A program made the translations under genes and the position numbers. A stretch of 35,717 nt of DNA. It comes from Planctomycetaceae bacterium. Its GTDB lineage: Bacteria > Planctomycetota > Planctomycetia > Planctomycetales > Planctomycetaceae. The notes below the pieces were generated by a model, which was given only the letters and a program-made list of their open reading frames with translations, searched no databases and was not told the origin of the DNA. Shown here piece by piece: positions 8,125 through 19,455 of this stretch; the stretch's first letter is position 1, and every line of letters begins with the position of its first letter. Location: assembly GCA_002724315.1 (NCBI GenBank), contig PBOJ01000063.1, positions 1 through 35,717 of the forward strand, in the 5' to 3' direction.

Positions 8125-8154
8125 ATACTAGAGAGTGGCAACGCAACGCGTCAA
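8125..8154 (-). promoter_or_regulatory. Possible promoter of rpmF-plsX-fabD
   Basis: Minus-strand TTGACG (8154-8149, 5 of 6), 18 bp spacer, TAGTAT (8130-8125, 4 of 6). Transcription would start near 8118, leaving a leader of roughly 157 nt before rpmF. Confidence 0.45.
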
Positions 8155-8316
8155 CCTTCGCCGAACTGGCTCGAGAACAGTTTTTGGGAGGATGGCGCGT
8201 CGGGATCGACCACGAAAACCCAAACCCGATTTCACACGACAGATCACAACCGAGTGGAAGGCAACATCGAGGGCCAAACCGGACCTCTCATCGGGCGGAA
8301 AAACCGTTGTTTTGGT

Positions 8317-8346
8317 TTGCAATTGTCCGCCGTTCGTGCAGATAAT
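8317..8346 (+). promoter_or_regulatory. Possible promoter of the DUF1559 gene
   Basis: TTGCAA (8317-8322, 4 of 6), 18 bp spacer, GATAAT (8341-8346, 5 of 6). The predicted start, about 8353, leaves a leader of about 55 nt that contains a terminator-like hairpin and the ribosome site. Confidence 0.45.
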
Positions 8347-8362
8347 GGACCCAGATCTCTAC

Positions 8363-8387
8363 AGCCGGATTTCGGCTTGTGTTTTTT
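8363..8387 (+). promoter_or_regulatory. Terminator-like hairpin in the leader of the DUF1559 gene
   Basis: AGCCG-GATTT-CGGCT (8363-8377) forms a 5-bp stem and is followed within 5 nt by six T residues (8382-8387). It sits between the likely transcription start and the ribosome site (GGAGG, 8397-8401). The stem is short, so it may be an attenuator, an RNA-stability element or chance. Confidence 0.35.
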
Positions 8388-8407
8388 CTCGTCATCGGAG
8401 GTAGTTC

Positions 8408-9466
8408 ATGACACGCCAGAAAAAAGGTTTCACGCTCATTGAGTTGCTCGTCGTGATCGCGATCATCGCGATTCTCGTCGCGCTGCTCCTTCCCGCCGTT
8501 CAACAGGCACGCGAGGCGGCTCGTCGCTCAGCCTGCAAGAACAATCTCAAGCAGTTCGGCTTGGGATTGGCCAACTACCACGATGCGTTCAACTACTGGC
8601 CGCCCCTGCGTGGCGGAACTGCAGGCGGATCACAGAACGAATGGCTCAGTGGCGTCGCCATGATGCTGCCGTTCCTCGACCAGGCTCCGCTTTGGGATCG
8701 GATTCGCAACTTCGGTGGTGGCGTTCAGGTCGGTGGTGACCAGGGTGGTTACCCGCGGAACCCCACATTCCCGCACCCGCCAGCCGAGATTGAAGTGTTC
8801 CTCTGCCCCTCGTCGACCGTTCCGATTCGGGACGTTGCCTCCGGCAGTGCTCAGCGGAGCTACGTGTTCAGCGTTGGCGACACGATCAACAACAACTACA
8901 CGTCGATCAACCCGAGTACGGGCGTCATCTTCCGTCACCGTGGACCGTTCACTTACCGTCTCTGTACGCGGATGCGGGACTTCAAGGACGGCACGAGCAA
9001 CACGATTGCGATGGGCGAGCGAGACCTGGGCAACCCGGGTAACCTCAGCGATGTCATCGGACACGTTTCGACCACGCAAACGACCACGCCGGATGCCTGC
9101 GTGGCAACAGCACTCAATGGCTACTACACCAGTGGATCGCAGGCGGCACGCCCGGCTCAGTACTGGGCCGATGGTGCACCCTACTTCAACTCGGTCGCCA
9201 TCTGTGTGCCGCCCAACGGCCCGTCCTGTGGTGCCCCGGATGACTACTCGATGATCTCTGTCAGCAGCCGCCACCCCGGTGGTGCTCATGTCGGTTTTGC
9301 CGATGGCAGCGTGAAGTTCATCAACGAGTCGATCAACACCGCAACGCCCGGCACCGCTGGCCTGGGTGTGGACGCGACCACCACCAACCTTGGTGGCCAA
9401 AGCCCCTACGGGGTCTGGGGTGCGTTGGGAACCTTGTACGGCAGTGAAGTGATCGGCGAATTCTAA
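8408..9466 (+). CDS. DUF1559 family protein with type IV pilin-like N-terminus
   Basis: A 352-residue protein of the large Planctomycete DUF1559 family. It begins with a prepilin-type cleavage and methylation motif ([18 protein letters not shown]) followed by a long hydrophobic helix, so it is expected to be processed by a prepilin peptidase and to sit in a pseudopilus or the membrane. The next part ([28 protein letters not shown]) is the conserved DUF1559 start. The C-terminal H-x9-DG signature is present as [16 protein letters not shown]. The middle is Gly- and Thr-rich and probably beta-structured. A GGAGG ribosome site precedes the ATG, and a strong terminator follows, so the gene is monocistronic. 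The role of the family is not firmly known. Confidence 0.93.
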   Translation: MTRQKKGFTLIELLVVIAIIAILVALLLPAVQQAREAARRSACKNNLKQFGLGLANYHDAFNYWPPLRGGTAGGSQNEWLSGVAMMLPFLDQAPLWDRIRNFGGGVQVGGDQGGYPRNPTFPHPPAEIEVFLCPSSTVPIRDVASGSAQRSYVFSVGDTINNNYTSINPSTGVIFRHRGPFTYRLCTRMRDFKDGTSNTIAMGERDLGNPGNLSDVIGHVSTTQTTTPDACVATALNGYYTSGSQAARPAQYWADGAPYFNSVAICVPPNGPSCGAPDDYSMISVSSRHPGGAHVGFADGSVKFINESINTATPGTAGLGVDATTTNLGGQSPYGVWGALGTLYGSEVIGEF

Positions 9467-9509
9467 GCCGGTTGCCTGACTTGCCGAGCATTACCCTCGG
9501 ATGAACGAT

Positions 9510-9548
9510 ACCGGCCGGTTCCCCCCCGTGGGAACCGGCCGGTTTTTT
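9510..9548 (+). terminator. Strong intrinsic terminator after the DUF1559 gene
   Basis: A perfect 14-bp stem, ACCGGCCGGTTCCC (9510-9523) with GGGAACCGGCCGGT (9530-9543), loop of 6 nt, then a T-run to 9548. It lies 44 bases after the DUF1559 stop codon. Confidence 0.93.
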
Positions 9549-9649
9549 CGTCCGGCTCGCCGAGATTTCAGGACTCGTATCGCGACAGTCGATGTGATAC
9601 ATTGCCCCCCCTTGGCACAACGTCTCCTCGAGACCAACGGACCTCAGCC

Positions 9650-11023
9650 ATGCTCACAATCCCCGGATCTTCCAGTTCCCGGTCGTTCTGTGACACGCTA
9701 TCCCGCCGCGACGTTCTGAAGATCGGCAGCCTGCCGATGGTCGGAGCCGTCGGAGGACTCACCCTGCCTCAACTGCTGGCGGCCGAAGCCGCTTCTGGCA
9801 ACAGGTCACACAAGTCCGTCATCATGGTCTTCCTCTCCGGAGGTCCTCCGCACCAGGACATGTTCGACCTGAAGATGCAGGCACCGGCCGAGGTCCGTGG
9901 TGAATTCCAGCCGATTTCGACCGGGGTTCCCGGCATCCAGATCTGCGAACACCTGCCCCGGATGGCAGCGATGATGGACCGCCTGGCGGTGATCCGCTCG
10001 GTGGTCGGCTCCGAGGGGCGTCACGCTGCGTTCCAGTGCATGACCGGCCAGAGGGTCAACAACCAGCCGCCCGGCGGGTGGCCGTCGTTCGGCTCAATCG
10101 TCTCCCGCCTGCAGGGGACGGTGCACCCGGGCACTCCGGCCTTCGTCGGACTCTCGCCGCGGATGAAAAGCAGCACATGGTCGGATCCCGGCCAGGCAGG
10201 GTTCGCCGGCCCGGCCCACGCCCCCTTCCTGCCCAACGCCGACGGTGCCGACAACCTGGTACTCAACGGCATGACACTCGACAAGTTCAACAACCGCAAG
10301 AGCCTGCTCGAGGGACTCGATCGGTTCAAGGCCGCTGCTGACTCGGGGGGATCGGTCGAGAGCCTCGACGCATTCCAGCAACAGGCCTTCGGCATCCTCA
10401 CCTCCAGCCGCCTCGCCGAGGCACTGGATGTCTCGGGGGAAAGCCCGGAAACGCTGGCCCGCTACGGCGGCGGATCCTATGAACCGGCCGGTTACGGTGA
10501 CGCCGGCCCTCTGCACAACCATTACCTACTGGCTGCCAGGCGGCTGGTGGAAGCCGGGGTCCGGGTCGTGACTCTGGCTTACGGCCGATGGGACTGGCAC
10601 GGTCGTCCCCACGGAACCAACTTCGAGAACGCCCGCGATCATCTGCCCCGTCTCGACCAGGGAGTGACGGCGCTGATCGAAGACCTCCGCGAACGCGGCA
10701 TGGACGAAGACACCACCGTGATCGTCTGGGGGGAATTCGGCCGCACGCCGCGGATCAACAAGAACGGTGGTCGCGACCACTGGCCCCGGGTTTCGTGCGC
10801 CTTGCTCGCTGGAGGCGGAATGGATACCGGACAACTGATCGGGTCCACCAACCGGCTCGGCGAACACGCCGTCGATCGCCCGGTCCACTTCCAGGAGATC
10901 TTTGCGACGCTGTACCGCAACATCGGGATCGACACCAGCGTCAACACGATCAAGGACTTCAGCGGCCGCCCCCGCTACCTGATCGACCACAACATACACC
11001 GGCCGTTGCCCGAGTTGATCTGA
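9650..11023 (+). CDS. DUF1501 family protein, Tat-exported
   Basis: A 457-residue member of the DUF1501 family, common in Planctomycetes and related to the alkaline phosphatase/sulfatase fold. The start at 9650 (MLTIPGSSSS) places a twin-arginine signal (SRRDVLKIGSLPMVGAVGG) near the N-terminus; an upstream in-frame ATG at 9602 would put it too deep. Conserved segments include SGGPPHQDMFDLK near the N-terminus and VWGEFGRTPRINKNGGRDHW in the C-terminal third, whose Asp, Glu and His residues are likely metal ligands. In Planctomycetes such genes often pair with DUF1549/DUF1553 cytochrome-like genes; none is present here. The gene ends 20 bp from the convergent peptidase gene. Substrate unknown. 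Confidence 0.9.
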   Translation: MLTIPGSSSSRSFCDTLSRRDVLKIGSLPMVGAVGGLTLPQLLAAEAASGNRSHKSVIMVFLSGGPPHQDMFDLKMQAPAEVRGEFQPISTGVPGIQICEHLPRMAAMMDRLAVIRSVVGSEGRHAAFQCMTGQRVNNQPPGGWPSFGSIVSRLQGTVHPGTPAFVGLSPRMKSSTWSDPGQAGFAGPAHAPFLPNADGADNLVLNGMTLDKFNNRKSLLEGLDRFKAAADSGGSVESLDAFQQQAFGILTSSRLAEALDVSGESPETLARYGGGSYEPAGYGDAGPLHNHYLLAARRLVEAGVRVVTLAYGRWDWHGRPHGTNFENARDHLPRLDQGVTALIEDLRERGMDEDTTVIVWGEFGRTPRINKNGGRDHWPRVSCALLAGGGMDTGQLIGSTNRLGEHAVDRPVHFQEIFATLYRNIGIDTSVNTIKDFSGRPRYLIDHNIHRPLPELI

Positions 11024-11043
11024 GGCCGGTCCCGGCTGTCGGG

Positions 11044-13023
11044 CTACTTGCTCTCCACAAGGTGCTGTTTCAGGAACAGCACCACCGCCGCTGACACGTA
11101 GTCGCGGTTGGCCTTCTTGCGGAATCCGTGGCCCTCGTTTTCGGCGTAGATCGTCCAGACGGTCTGTCGATTCGCTCGGACCCTGGGCACGATTTGCCTG
11201 GCCTCCGAGAACGGGACCCGCGGATCGTTGACACCATGTGCCACCAGCAGGCTCGTTTGGATTTTGTCCGCGTTGTGCACGGGATCGATCCGCCGGAAGA
11301 ACTTCAACAACTCCGGCTTCCGTTCATCTCCGTACTCGGCCCGCCTCAGGTCCCGACGATACGCCTTGGTGTTTTTCAGGAACGATTCAAAGCTGGCGAT
11401 CCCCACGATGTCGACCCCACACTTGAGGCGGTCACTGAAGTGCACCAGTGAACCCAGCACCATGTAACCGCCGTACGATCCCCCGTAAACGGCCACTCGC
11501 GACGCATCCAGATCGGGCTGGGTCGCAATCCAGTCCAGCAACGCTCCAATATCCTTGACGCTGTCCTCGCGTTTCAGCCCGTTATCCAGCCGGACATACG
11601 TCTTGCCGTAACCGGCCGATCCTCGGACGTTGGGGCGAACGACGGCCAGGCCGAGTTCGTTCAGATAAAACTGGTCCAGCGAAGAGAACCGCGGACGGTA
11701 CTGGCTCTCGGGACCGCCGTGAATGTGAATCAGGACGGGTGCAGGAGCCTGTTTCGATGCCGACGCGGGGCGAAACACGTAGGCAGGGATCCGGCGGCCG
11801 TCGAATGTTCTGTAGCGGATTCGCTCGGGCACCACGAACGCGTCTTCGTCCAACCCCCCCACCTCACTGTGCGTCCAGCGGGTCAACCGACCATCCGGCA
11901 GCCGCATCGACCAGGCGTCGGCAGGAGCGTCAGGCCGCGAGAATGTGAAGCCGAGTTGTGTTCCGTCCGGGGAAAACTCCAGCCCACTGACCAGGCCCAG
12001 CGGCAACTCGTAACGGCGATAGGCTCGTCCGACCAGCAGGTACAGTCCACTGGCCCCATCCTCGTTGGTCGTGAATGCGACCATTCCCAGTTCCGGTTCG
12101 ACCACAACGTCGGTCACGTTCCAGGGCAATTTCTCTGTCAGAAATTCGTAGACCATCGTCTTCAGATTGACTCGAGCCAACTGGCGAAATTCGCCGTTGG
12201 TGTCAGTGGTGATGTAGGCCGACTGACCATCAGGAGCAAACACCAGCGTCCCGTGCGAGGCGGGTCGCGTCCCGGGGATCGGGATCAGTGTCTTCTTGCC
12301 AGTGGCCACGTCGAGCACCGCCGGATAACTCTCGTTGATCGACACGTAGTGGTTGATCAGCAGGTTCGAGCCGTCCCGCGACCAGTCCGTGGCTCGCCAG
12401 TATTCTCCGGTCGTCTTCAACAGCAGGCTCATCTCGCCGGGCCGATGCGGATCGGCAATGAAAAGATCCGTGTCGCGACCATTCCGCTGGGTGCTGTGTA
12501 CGATCGCGAACAACCCGTCACTGCGAACCGGCCCCAGCACATTCCGCGACTTCCCGTCGGTCAGTCGGCGCAGCTGACCTGTCTCGTGAGCCCCCAGGAC
12601 ATAGACCTGGTAGTTCTCGTCTCCCCCGCGACTCATCGACAACACCAGGGCCCCCCGATGGTCTCCGGGCAGAAACCGCCCGTTGGCCGGCTCATCAAAA
12701 AATGTCAATTGTTGGCGGCGTCCTCCGGGAACATGAACACGGTGCAACTGAGACGTGTTCGCGAAACGGGTGCGAACCAACATGCCCTGTCCGTCAGGCG
12801 ACCACCCCTGGAAGGCCGCGCTGCGGACATTCTGGTAACGCCGCATCCGCTCGACCAGTCGGGGCGGCACCACCGGCACACCAGTGGTGGCGATCGCCGC
12901 AGGCCGAAGCGGATCGGCAGGAACCGGTGTCTTGTCGGCCGCGACAGTGACAGTCACCACCCACGGCAACACGGCCACAACCACCCAGTCCCTCGATAAC
13001 ACTCTCCTCGTGTTTCGGCTCAT
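11044..13023 (-). CDS. Secreted S9 family (prolyl oligopeptidase-like) peptidase
   Basis: A 659-residue serine peptidase. The start at 13023 ([21 protein letters not shown]) follows a GGAGGAGAGG ribosome site and gives an N-terminal signal peptide or anchor with likely cleavage near TVAA. Residues about 60-400 form a beta-propeller of PD40-like repeats ([36 protein letters not shown]). The C-terminal alpha/beta hydrolase domain has the catalytic triad Ser516 (GGSYGGYM), Asp600 (GVNDPRVP) and His632 (NEGHGF), and the HIHGGPE oxyanion segment. The family cleaves short peptides, often dipeptides or tripeptides, in the periplasm. It is divergent from acnA and convergent with the DUF1501 gene. No substrate can be read from context. 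Confidence 0.93.
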   Translation of the reverse strand: MSRNTRRVLSRDWVVVAVLPWVVTVTVAADKTPVPADPLRPAAIATTGVPVVPPRLVERMRRYQNVRSAAFQGWSPDGQGMLVRTRFANTSQLHRVHVPGGRRQQLTFFDEPANGRFLPGDHRGALVLSMSRGGDENYQVYVLGAHETGQLRRLTDGKSRNVLGPVRSDGLFAIVHSTQRNGRDTDLFIADPHRPGEMSLLLKTTGEYWRATDWSRDGSNLLINHYVSINESYPAVLDVATGKKTLIPIPGTRPASHGTLVFAPDGQSAYITTDTNGEFRQLARVNLKTMVYEFLTEKLPWNVTDVVVEPELGMVAFTTNEDGASGLYLLVGRAYRRYELPLGLVSGLEFSPDGTQLGFTFSRPDAPADAWSMRLPDGRLTRWTHSEVGGLDEDAFVVPERIRYRTFDGRRIPAYVFRPASASKQAPAPVLIHIHGGPESQYRPRFSSLDQFYLNELGLAVVRPNVRGSAGYGKTYVRLDNGLKREDSVKDIGALLDWIATQPDLDASRVAVYGGSYGGYMVLGSLVHFSDRLKCGVDIVGIASFESFLKNTKAYRRDLRRAEYGDERKPELLKFFRRIDPVHNADKIQTSLLVAHGVNDPRVPFSEARQIVPRVRANRQTVWTIYAENEGHGFRKKANRDYVSAAVVLFLKQHLVESK

Positions 13024-13065
13024 CGGCCTCTCCTCCGGCTCATTTCCGACCATCGCCCCTCCGCA

Positions 13066-13093
13066 TTGCCCGACTTCGACGAAGCCATACAAT
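13066..13093 (+). promoter_or_regulatory. Possible promoter of acnA
   Basis: TTGCCC (13066-13071, 4 of 6), 16 bp spacer, TACAAT (13088-13093, 5 of 6). The spacer contains a small dyad CTTCG-A-CGAAG. The predicted start near 13100 leaves a leader of about 110 nt before acnA. Confidence 0.4.
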
Positions 13094-13209
13094 GGGTGTG
13101 GCACACACGGTGTCGCGATCAACCCGGGATCACGCTCGCCCGGCGGCCGACAGCCTACCCACCTGATCACGGGTTGACCACACGACGAATCGACAGGAGT
13201 CCCCTCGCA

Positions 13210-15882
<2,673 letters not shown>

Positions 15883-16010
15883 AGTCCGCGGAAATCCGGG
15901 GACCTCCCTCAGCCACCTTTCCGCCTGTTTTGCCCCCGAAGTTTCCAGTAGACTCACCGACTGGTCACAGCCATTCGTTCGACGTTGTTCGCGTGGGGAA
16001 GGAGCACGTC

Positions 16011-16967
16011 ATGTCTCGGATGCTCGGCTGCCTGCTGTGCCTCGCGGGCCTTGCCACGACGGTCCAGTCTCAGGAAATCCCGGGTCCTGCTGTACCGGAA
16101 GACAAAGCGACGGATTCCGGGCCCCGTTCGAACGCCCGGGAGGAACAACCGTCCGGAACCAACGACCGTTCCGGTCGAACGGCAACAATCGAAAAGCACG
16201 TCGTCGGCCAGAAGACCCTGGCGTGCATCCCGATCGGGGTCCTGCTCGCCCCCATCCCACCATCCCTCGCGTCTCACCTGGGCCTGACAACCGGCCGCGG
16301 CATGATGATCCGCGCCGTGCTGCCCGAATCGCCAGCCGACCAGGAACAGCGGTTGCGGCGATTCGACATCATCCTCTCGGTCGACGGCAAGCCGCTGATC
16401 GATCCCGTCCTGCTGACCAGGACAGCCCGGGCTGCGGGACAGAAAAAAACACCGGTCCGATTCGAGGTGATTCGCGAAGGCAAGCCGGTTGAGATCGAGG
16501 TGACTCCGATTCCGACCGGAACAGATGACATCCGCGTCGGCTCACTGGTCATCGGCAACGGTCATTCTGGCCGGAGCGATCGAAAACGCAGGGTGCTCCA
16601 GATCCAGGGCGTCACCAATCTCAAGGAGATCGAGAAGGAGATCCGCAGCCTGGCGGCCCGGGGCCAGCAGAAAGTCCGTTTGCGGGTCCAGACTGCTGAT
16701 GGCCAGAACCGCAGAATTCGCGGATCGATCCGAATCCCACCCAACAGTGTCGCCACCGCGCCGCGCCGAGCGACGGTGACAATCAGCGGAACGACCGTAC
16801 CGACTCGGATCCTGGATCCGAAGACCACCAGGCCGCGGCCTCGGCCACGAACTCGCCGGGCCGCTACACCATCACCGGCGGTCGTTCAGCAACTGGCTGC
16901 CGCGATCCGGCGGATCGAGATCCTCGAAGCCACCGTCAGGGAACTCCTGTACGAGATCGACGACTGA
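16011..16967 (+). CDS. Exported PDZ-domain protein
   Basis: A 318-residue protein with a signal peptide (MSRMLGCLLCLAGLATTVQSQ) after a GGGGAAGGAG ribosome site; the longer frame from 15879 overlaps acnA and is unlikely. One PDZ domain spans roughly residues 65-165: LLAPIPPSLASHLGL, then MIRAVLPESPADQEQRLRRFDIILSVDGKPL, matching the HtrA/DegP PDZ pattern. No protease domain is present. After a second small region the chain becomes Pro/Arg-rich (RPRPRPRTRR) and ends in a predicted coiled coil (AVVQQLAAAIRRIEILEATVRELLYEI). It may be an adaptor that binds C-termini of exported proteins and multimerises, but this is inference. It is convergent with the Gfo/Idh/MocA gene. Confidence 0.8.
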   Translation: MSRMLGCLLCLAGLATTVQSQEIPGPAVPEDKATDSGPRSNAREEQPSGTNDRSGRTATIEKHVVGQKTLACIPIGVLLAPIPPSLASHLGLTTGRGMMIRAVLPESPADQEQRLRRFDIILSVDGKPLIDPVLLTRTARAAGQKKTPVRFEVIREGKPVEIEVTPIPTGTDDIRVGSLVIGNGHSGRSDRKRRVLQIQGVTNLKEIEKEIRSLAARGQQKVRLRVQTADGQNRRIRGSIRIPPNSVATAPRRATVTISGTTVPTRILDPKTTRPRPRPRTRRAATPSPAVVQQLAAAIRRIEILEATVRELLYEIDD

Positions 16968-17000
16968 TCTCTTGCCCGAGCCTTCTCCCGCCGCCTCGCT

Positions 17001-18329
17001 CTAGACTTCCGGCAACACCCAGGGCTTCCGCCATTCGGGCCGGCCTCGCATCGCGTTGGCCTCCTTGTCGCCAACGAAGCTCTCCGTCTTGGTGTCCAGC
17101 ACGAGCTTTCGACCCAGGCGGGCCGAGATGTTGCCGGAATGGCACAGCACACTGGCAGGATGGCCCACGGTCTCGAGATCACAGTACGGCTTCTTACGGC
17201 TCTTGATGCATTCGATGAAGTTCTGCACGTGAGGCTTCTCGTGGCTGTCACCGTCACCGGCGGCCACCTGGCCGCTGCGATCGTAGGCCCGCCAACGGCG
17301 GTTGCCGAGCACGATGTAACCGTTCTCACCAAAGACCGCGGCCCCTTCAGACTCGCCCAGGTACTGGTACGGACACCAGACACGCATCTCGTAAGTCAGG
17401 ATCCTGGGATGACGGCCCGAATACTCGTAGTTGACCTGCAGGGTATCCGGAAACTCCTGGCAGTCATTGAAGTACCACTTGCCGCCGCTGGCTGAGATGC
17501 CGGTCGGCAGCCCCAACGGGTCCTCTTTCTGAGCTTCAATCGCCGCCTGCAGGCCGGCAACGGCCATGTCGATCCGGTGCACCCCGTCGTTGCCGAGGTC
17601 ACCGGTGCCGTAGTCGTAGAACCAACGCCAGCGACCGTGAAATCGGTTGACGTTGAACGGCCGCTTCGGAGCCGCACCGCACCACATGTCGTAGTTGACA
17701 CCAGCCGGGGCCTGGCTGTCCTTGGGAAACCCGATCGCCCCTTGCCGGGAACTCTCCCAGGCCTTGGCCACCAGGCAGCGGCCCAGGGCTCCGGTCTTGA
17801 TGTAGGCCAAAGCGGTCTGCATCCGCGTGGTCGAACGATGTTGCGACCCCATCTGGCAGATTCGCTTGTGCTTCTTCATCGCCGCGACCATCCGCATTCC
17901 TTCGACGATGTTGTGACTGTCGGGCTTCTCGACGTAAACGTCCTTCCCGGCCAGCATCGCCATGATCGACGGGATGGCGTGCCAGTGGTCGGGGGTACCC
18001 ACAACGATCGCATCCAGTGAGTTGTCGTCGATCAGGTGGCGAAAATCCTCGGTCGTCTTGGGTTTCGTTCCCTGTCGCCGGAAGACCTCTTCAACCGCCC
18101 GGGGAAGACGGCGAGGGTCGAGATCGGCGATGGTGACAATTTCGGCGTTGGCGTTTTCGGCAAACGAACGGTTCAGCGACAACGCCCGTCCACCGGCACC
18201 AATCACTCCCACTCGCACTCGCTCGTTGGCACCCGCTTTCTTCGACTCACCACGGAGCCGGGTTGAACCAACGGTCGCGACTCCGGCAGCAGCTCCCGCC
18301 AAGAATCCTCTGCGATTGACTTCCGACAT
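17001..18329 (-). CDS. Gfo/Idh/MocA family oxidoreductase, Tat-exported
   Basis: A 442-residue NAD(P)-dependent sugar or inositol dehydrogenase-like protein. The start at 18329 (MSEVNRRGFLAGAAAG) follows GGGGGAGA and gives a clear twin-arginine signal, so it is expected in the periplasm, as is common for Planctomycete members. The Rossmann motif is VGVIGAGGRALSLN; the family EKP motif is DVYVEKPDSHN with its catalytic-site Lys; GNDGVHRIDMA carries the conserved His. The C-terminal GFO_IDH_MocA-like domain includes YFNDCQEFPDTLQVNYEY. It is divergent from the pseudouridine synthase gene. Substrate cannot be assigned. Confidence 0.92.
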   Translation of the reverse strand: MSEVNRRGFLAGAAAGVATVGSTRLRGESKKAGANERVRVGVIGAGGRALSLNRSFAENANAEIVTIADLDPRRLPRAVEEVFRRQGTKPKTTEDFRHLIDDNSLDAIVVGTPDHWHAIPSIMAMLAGKDVYVEKPDSHNIVEGMRMVAAMKKHKRICQMGSQHRSTTRMQTALAYIKTGALGRCLVAKAWESSRQGAIGFPKDSQAPAGVNYDMWCGAAPKRPFNVNRFHGRWRWFYDYGTGDLGNDGVHRIDMAVAGLQAAIEAQKEDPLGLPTGISASGGKWYFNDCQEFPDTLQVNYEYSGRHPRILTYEMRVWCPYQYLGESEGAAVFGENGYIVLGNRRWRAYDRSGQVAAGDGDSHEKPHVQNFIECIKSRKKPYCDLETVGHPASVLCHSGNISARLGRKLVLDTKTESFVGDKEANAMRGRPEWRKPWVLPEV

Positions 18330-18438
18330 GGTCTCTCCCCCTGGTTCCCATTTCCCGTGAATTTCTTGACCACGAGACGCCGCCACACCGGCGGGCTATG
18401 ATCGTGGGCCGGTGTCATTGTGCCCGCTGCAATTCTCG

Positions 18439-19446
18439 ATGTCGAACGAAAACCCGCTCTCAGCGTCCTGTCCGCCAGAACTTCGCTTCGCTGTCGCCGC
18501 GTACCTCGGTGGCCGACGAATCGACGCGGTCGTCAGCAGGGAACTCCGAAACCACACCAGGTTCCGCATTCACCGCCTGGTGCGAGCCGGTGCCGTCCGC
18601 ATCGACGGCCAGGTGGCCGATATCCGGCAACGCGTCTACCCCGGCCAACTGGTCAGCGTCCGTTTGCTCGAGCCTCCCGACAAGCTGCTCCGGGCGACAC
18701 CAGCGACACTCGAGGTGGTTTACGAGGACCAGTGGTTGGTGGCGGTCAACAAGCCGTCCGGGATGATCATCCACCCGGCCGAGGTCGACCGGGCCGACAC
18801 GCTCGTCAATGCCCTCCAGTGGCACCTCGACCAGACGGCCGTCGCTGTGGGCCTGTTGCGTCCGGGCATCGTCCATCGACTCGACCGTGACACCTCTGGC
18901 GTGGTAGTCGCCACCAAGGACCATCTCTCGCATCGCCGACTCTCCATCGGGTTCCAGGAAAGGACCATCCGCAAGACCTACCTGGCGGTTGTCGAAGGGC
19001 ACCCTGCCAAAGACGACGGGACCATCGACACCCCCCTGGGCCAGGTCACCGACCCGGAATCCCACCTCGTCTCGGCCGCCGACGACGCGATCAACCCCCG
19101 GCCGGCACGGACCGACTACAGCGTGATCGAAAAGTTCGACGGATGGTCAGTGATCGAAGCCCGCCCGTTGACCGGCCGGCTTCATCAGATCCGTGTCCAT
19201 TTCGCCTCGATCGGTCATCCGCTCCTGGGAGATCCGTTCTACGGCCCGCATGGGGAAATTCGTCGCGACCGGAACGGAACACTGCTGGTCGATCCGCCCG
19301 CTGATCCTCCGTGGCCGGTCATCGACCGCCACGCTCTTCATGCCCGGTCACTGTCTTTCGAGCACCCGATCACCGGTCACCCGCTGACCGTCGAATCTCC
19401 ACTGCCCGAGGACCTGTCACAGATGCTGGTTGATGCTCGCCGCTGA
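18439..19446 (+). CDS. RluA/RluD-family 23S rRNA (or tRNA) pseudouridine synthase
   Basis: A 335-residue protein of the RluA family, converting specific uridines to pseudouridine. An S4-like RNA-binding region covers about residues 25-75 (RIHRLVRAGAVRIDG). The catalytic Asp is in HRLDRDTSG, about residue 149, followed by KTYLAVVEG and PLTGRLHQIRVH, all family hallmarks. The start is uncertain: an in-frame GTG at 18412 would add nine residues, and neither start has a good ribosome site. RNA target cannot be told from sequence; length and S4 domain favour an RluD- or RluC-like role. It ends 9 bp from the convergent flavoprotein gene. Confidence 0.92.
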   Translation: MSNENPLSASCPPELRFAVAAYLGGRRIDAVVSRELRNHTRFRIHRLVRAGAVRIDGQVADIRQRVYPGQLVSVRLLEPPDKLLRATPATLEVVYEDQWLVAVNKPSGMIIHPAEVDRADTLVNALQWHLDQTAVAVGLLRPGIVHRLDRDTSGVVVATKDHLSHRRLSIGFQERTIRKTYLAVVEGHPAKDDGTIDTPLGQVTDPESHLVSAADDAINPRPARTDYSVIEKFDGWSVIEARPLTGRLHQIRVHFASIGHPLLGDPFYGPHGEIRRDRNGTLLVDPPADPPWPVIDRHALHARSLSFEHPITGHPLTVESPLPEDLSQMLVDARR

Positions 19447-19455
19447 CCGGACGTC

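Larger units (their letters stand above)
7962..8407. other. Divergent regulatory region between rpmF and the DUF1559 gene
   Basis: No coding region is convincing in these 446 bases. They hold a minus-strand promoter candidate for rpmF (8154-8125), a plus-strand promoter candidate for the DUF1559 gene (8317-8346) and a hairpin with a T-run just before that gene (8363-8387). The remaining sequence, 8155-8316, shows nothing recognisable. Confidence 0.6.

Noticed and set aside
13024..13170. N-terminal extension of the S9 peptidase to 13170
   Set aside because: The ATG at 13023 has a strong ribosome site and starts a signal peptide; the extension overlaps the acnA promoter region.
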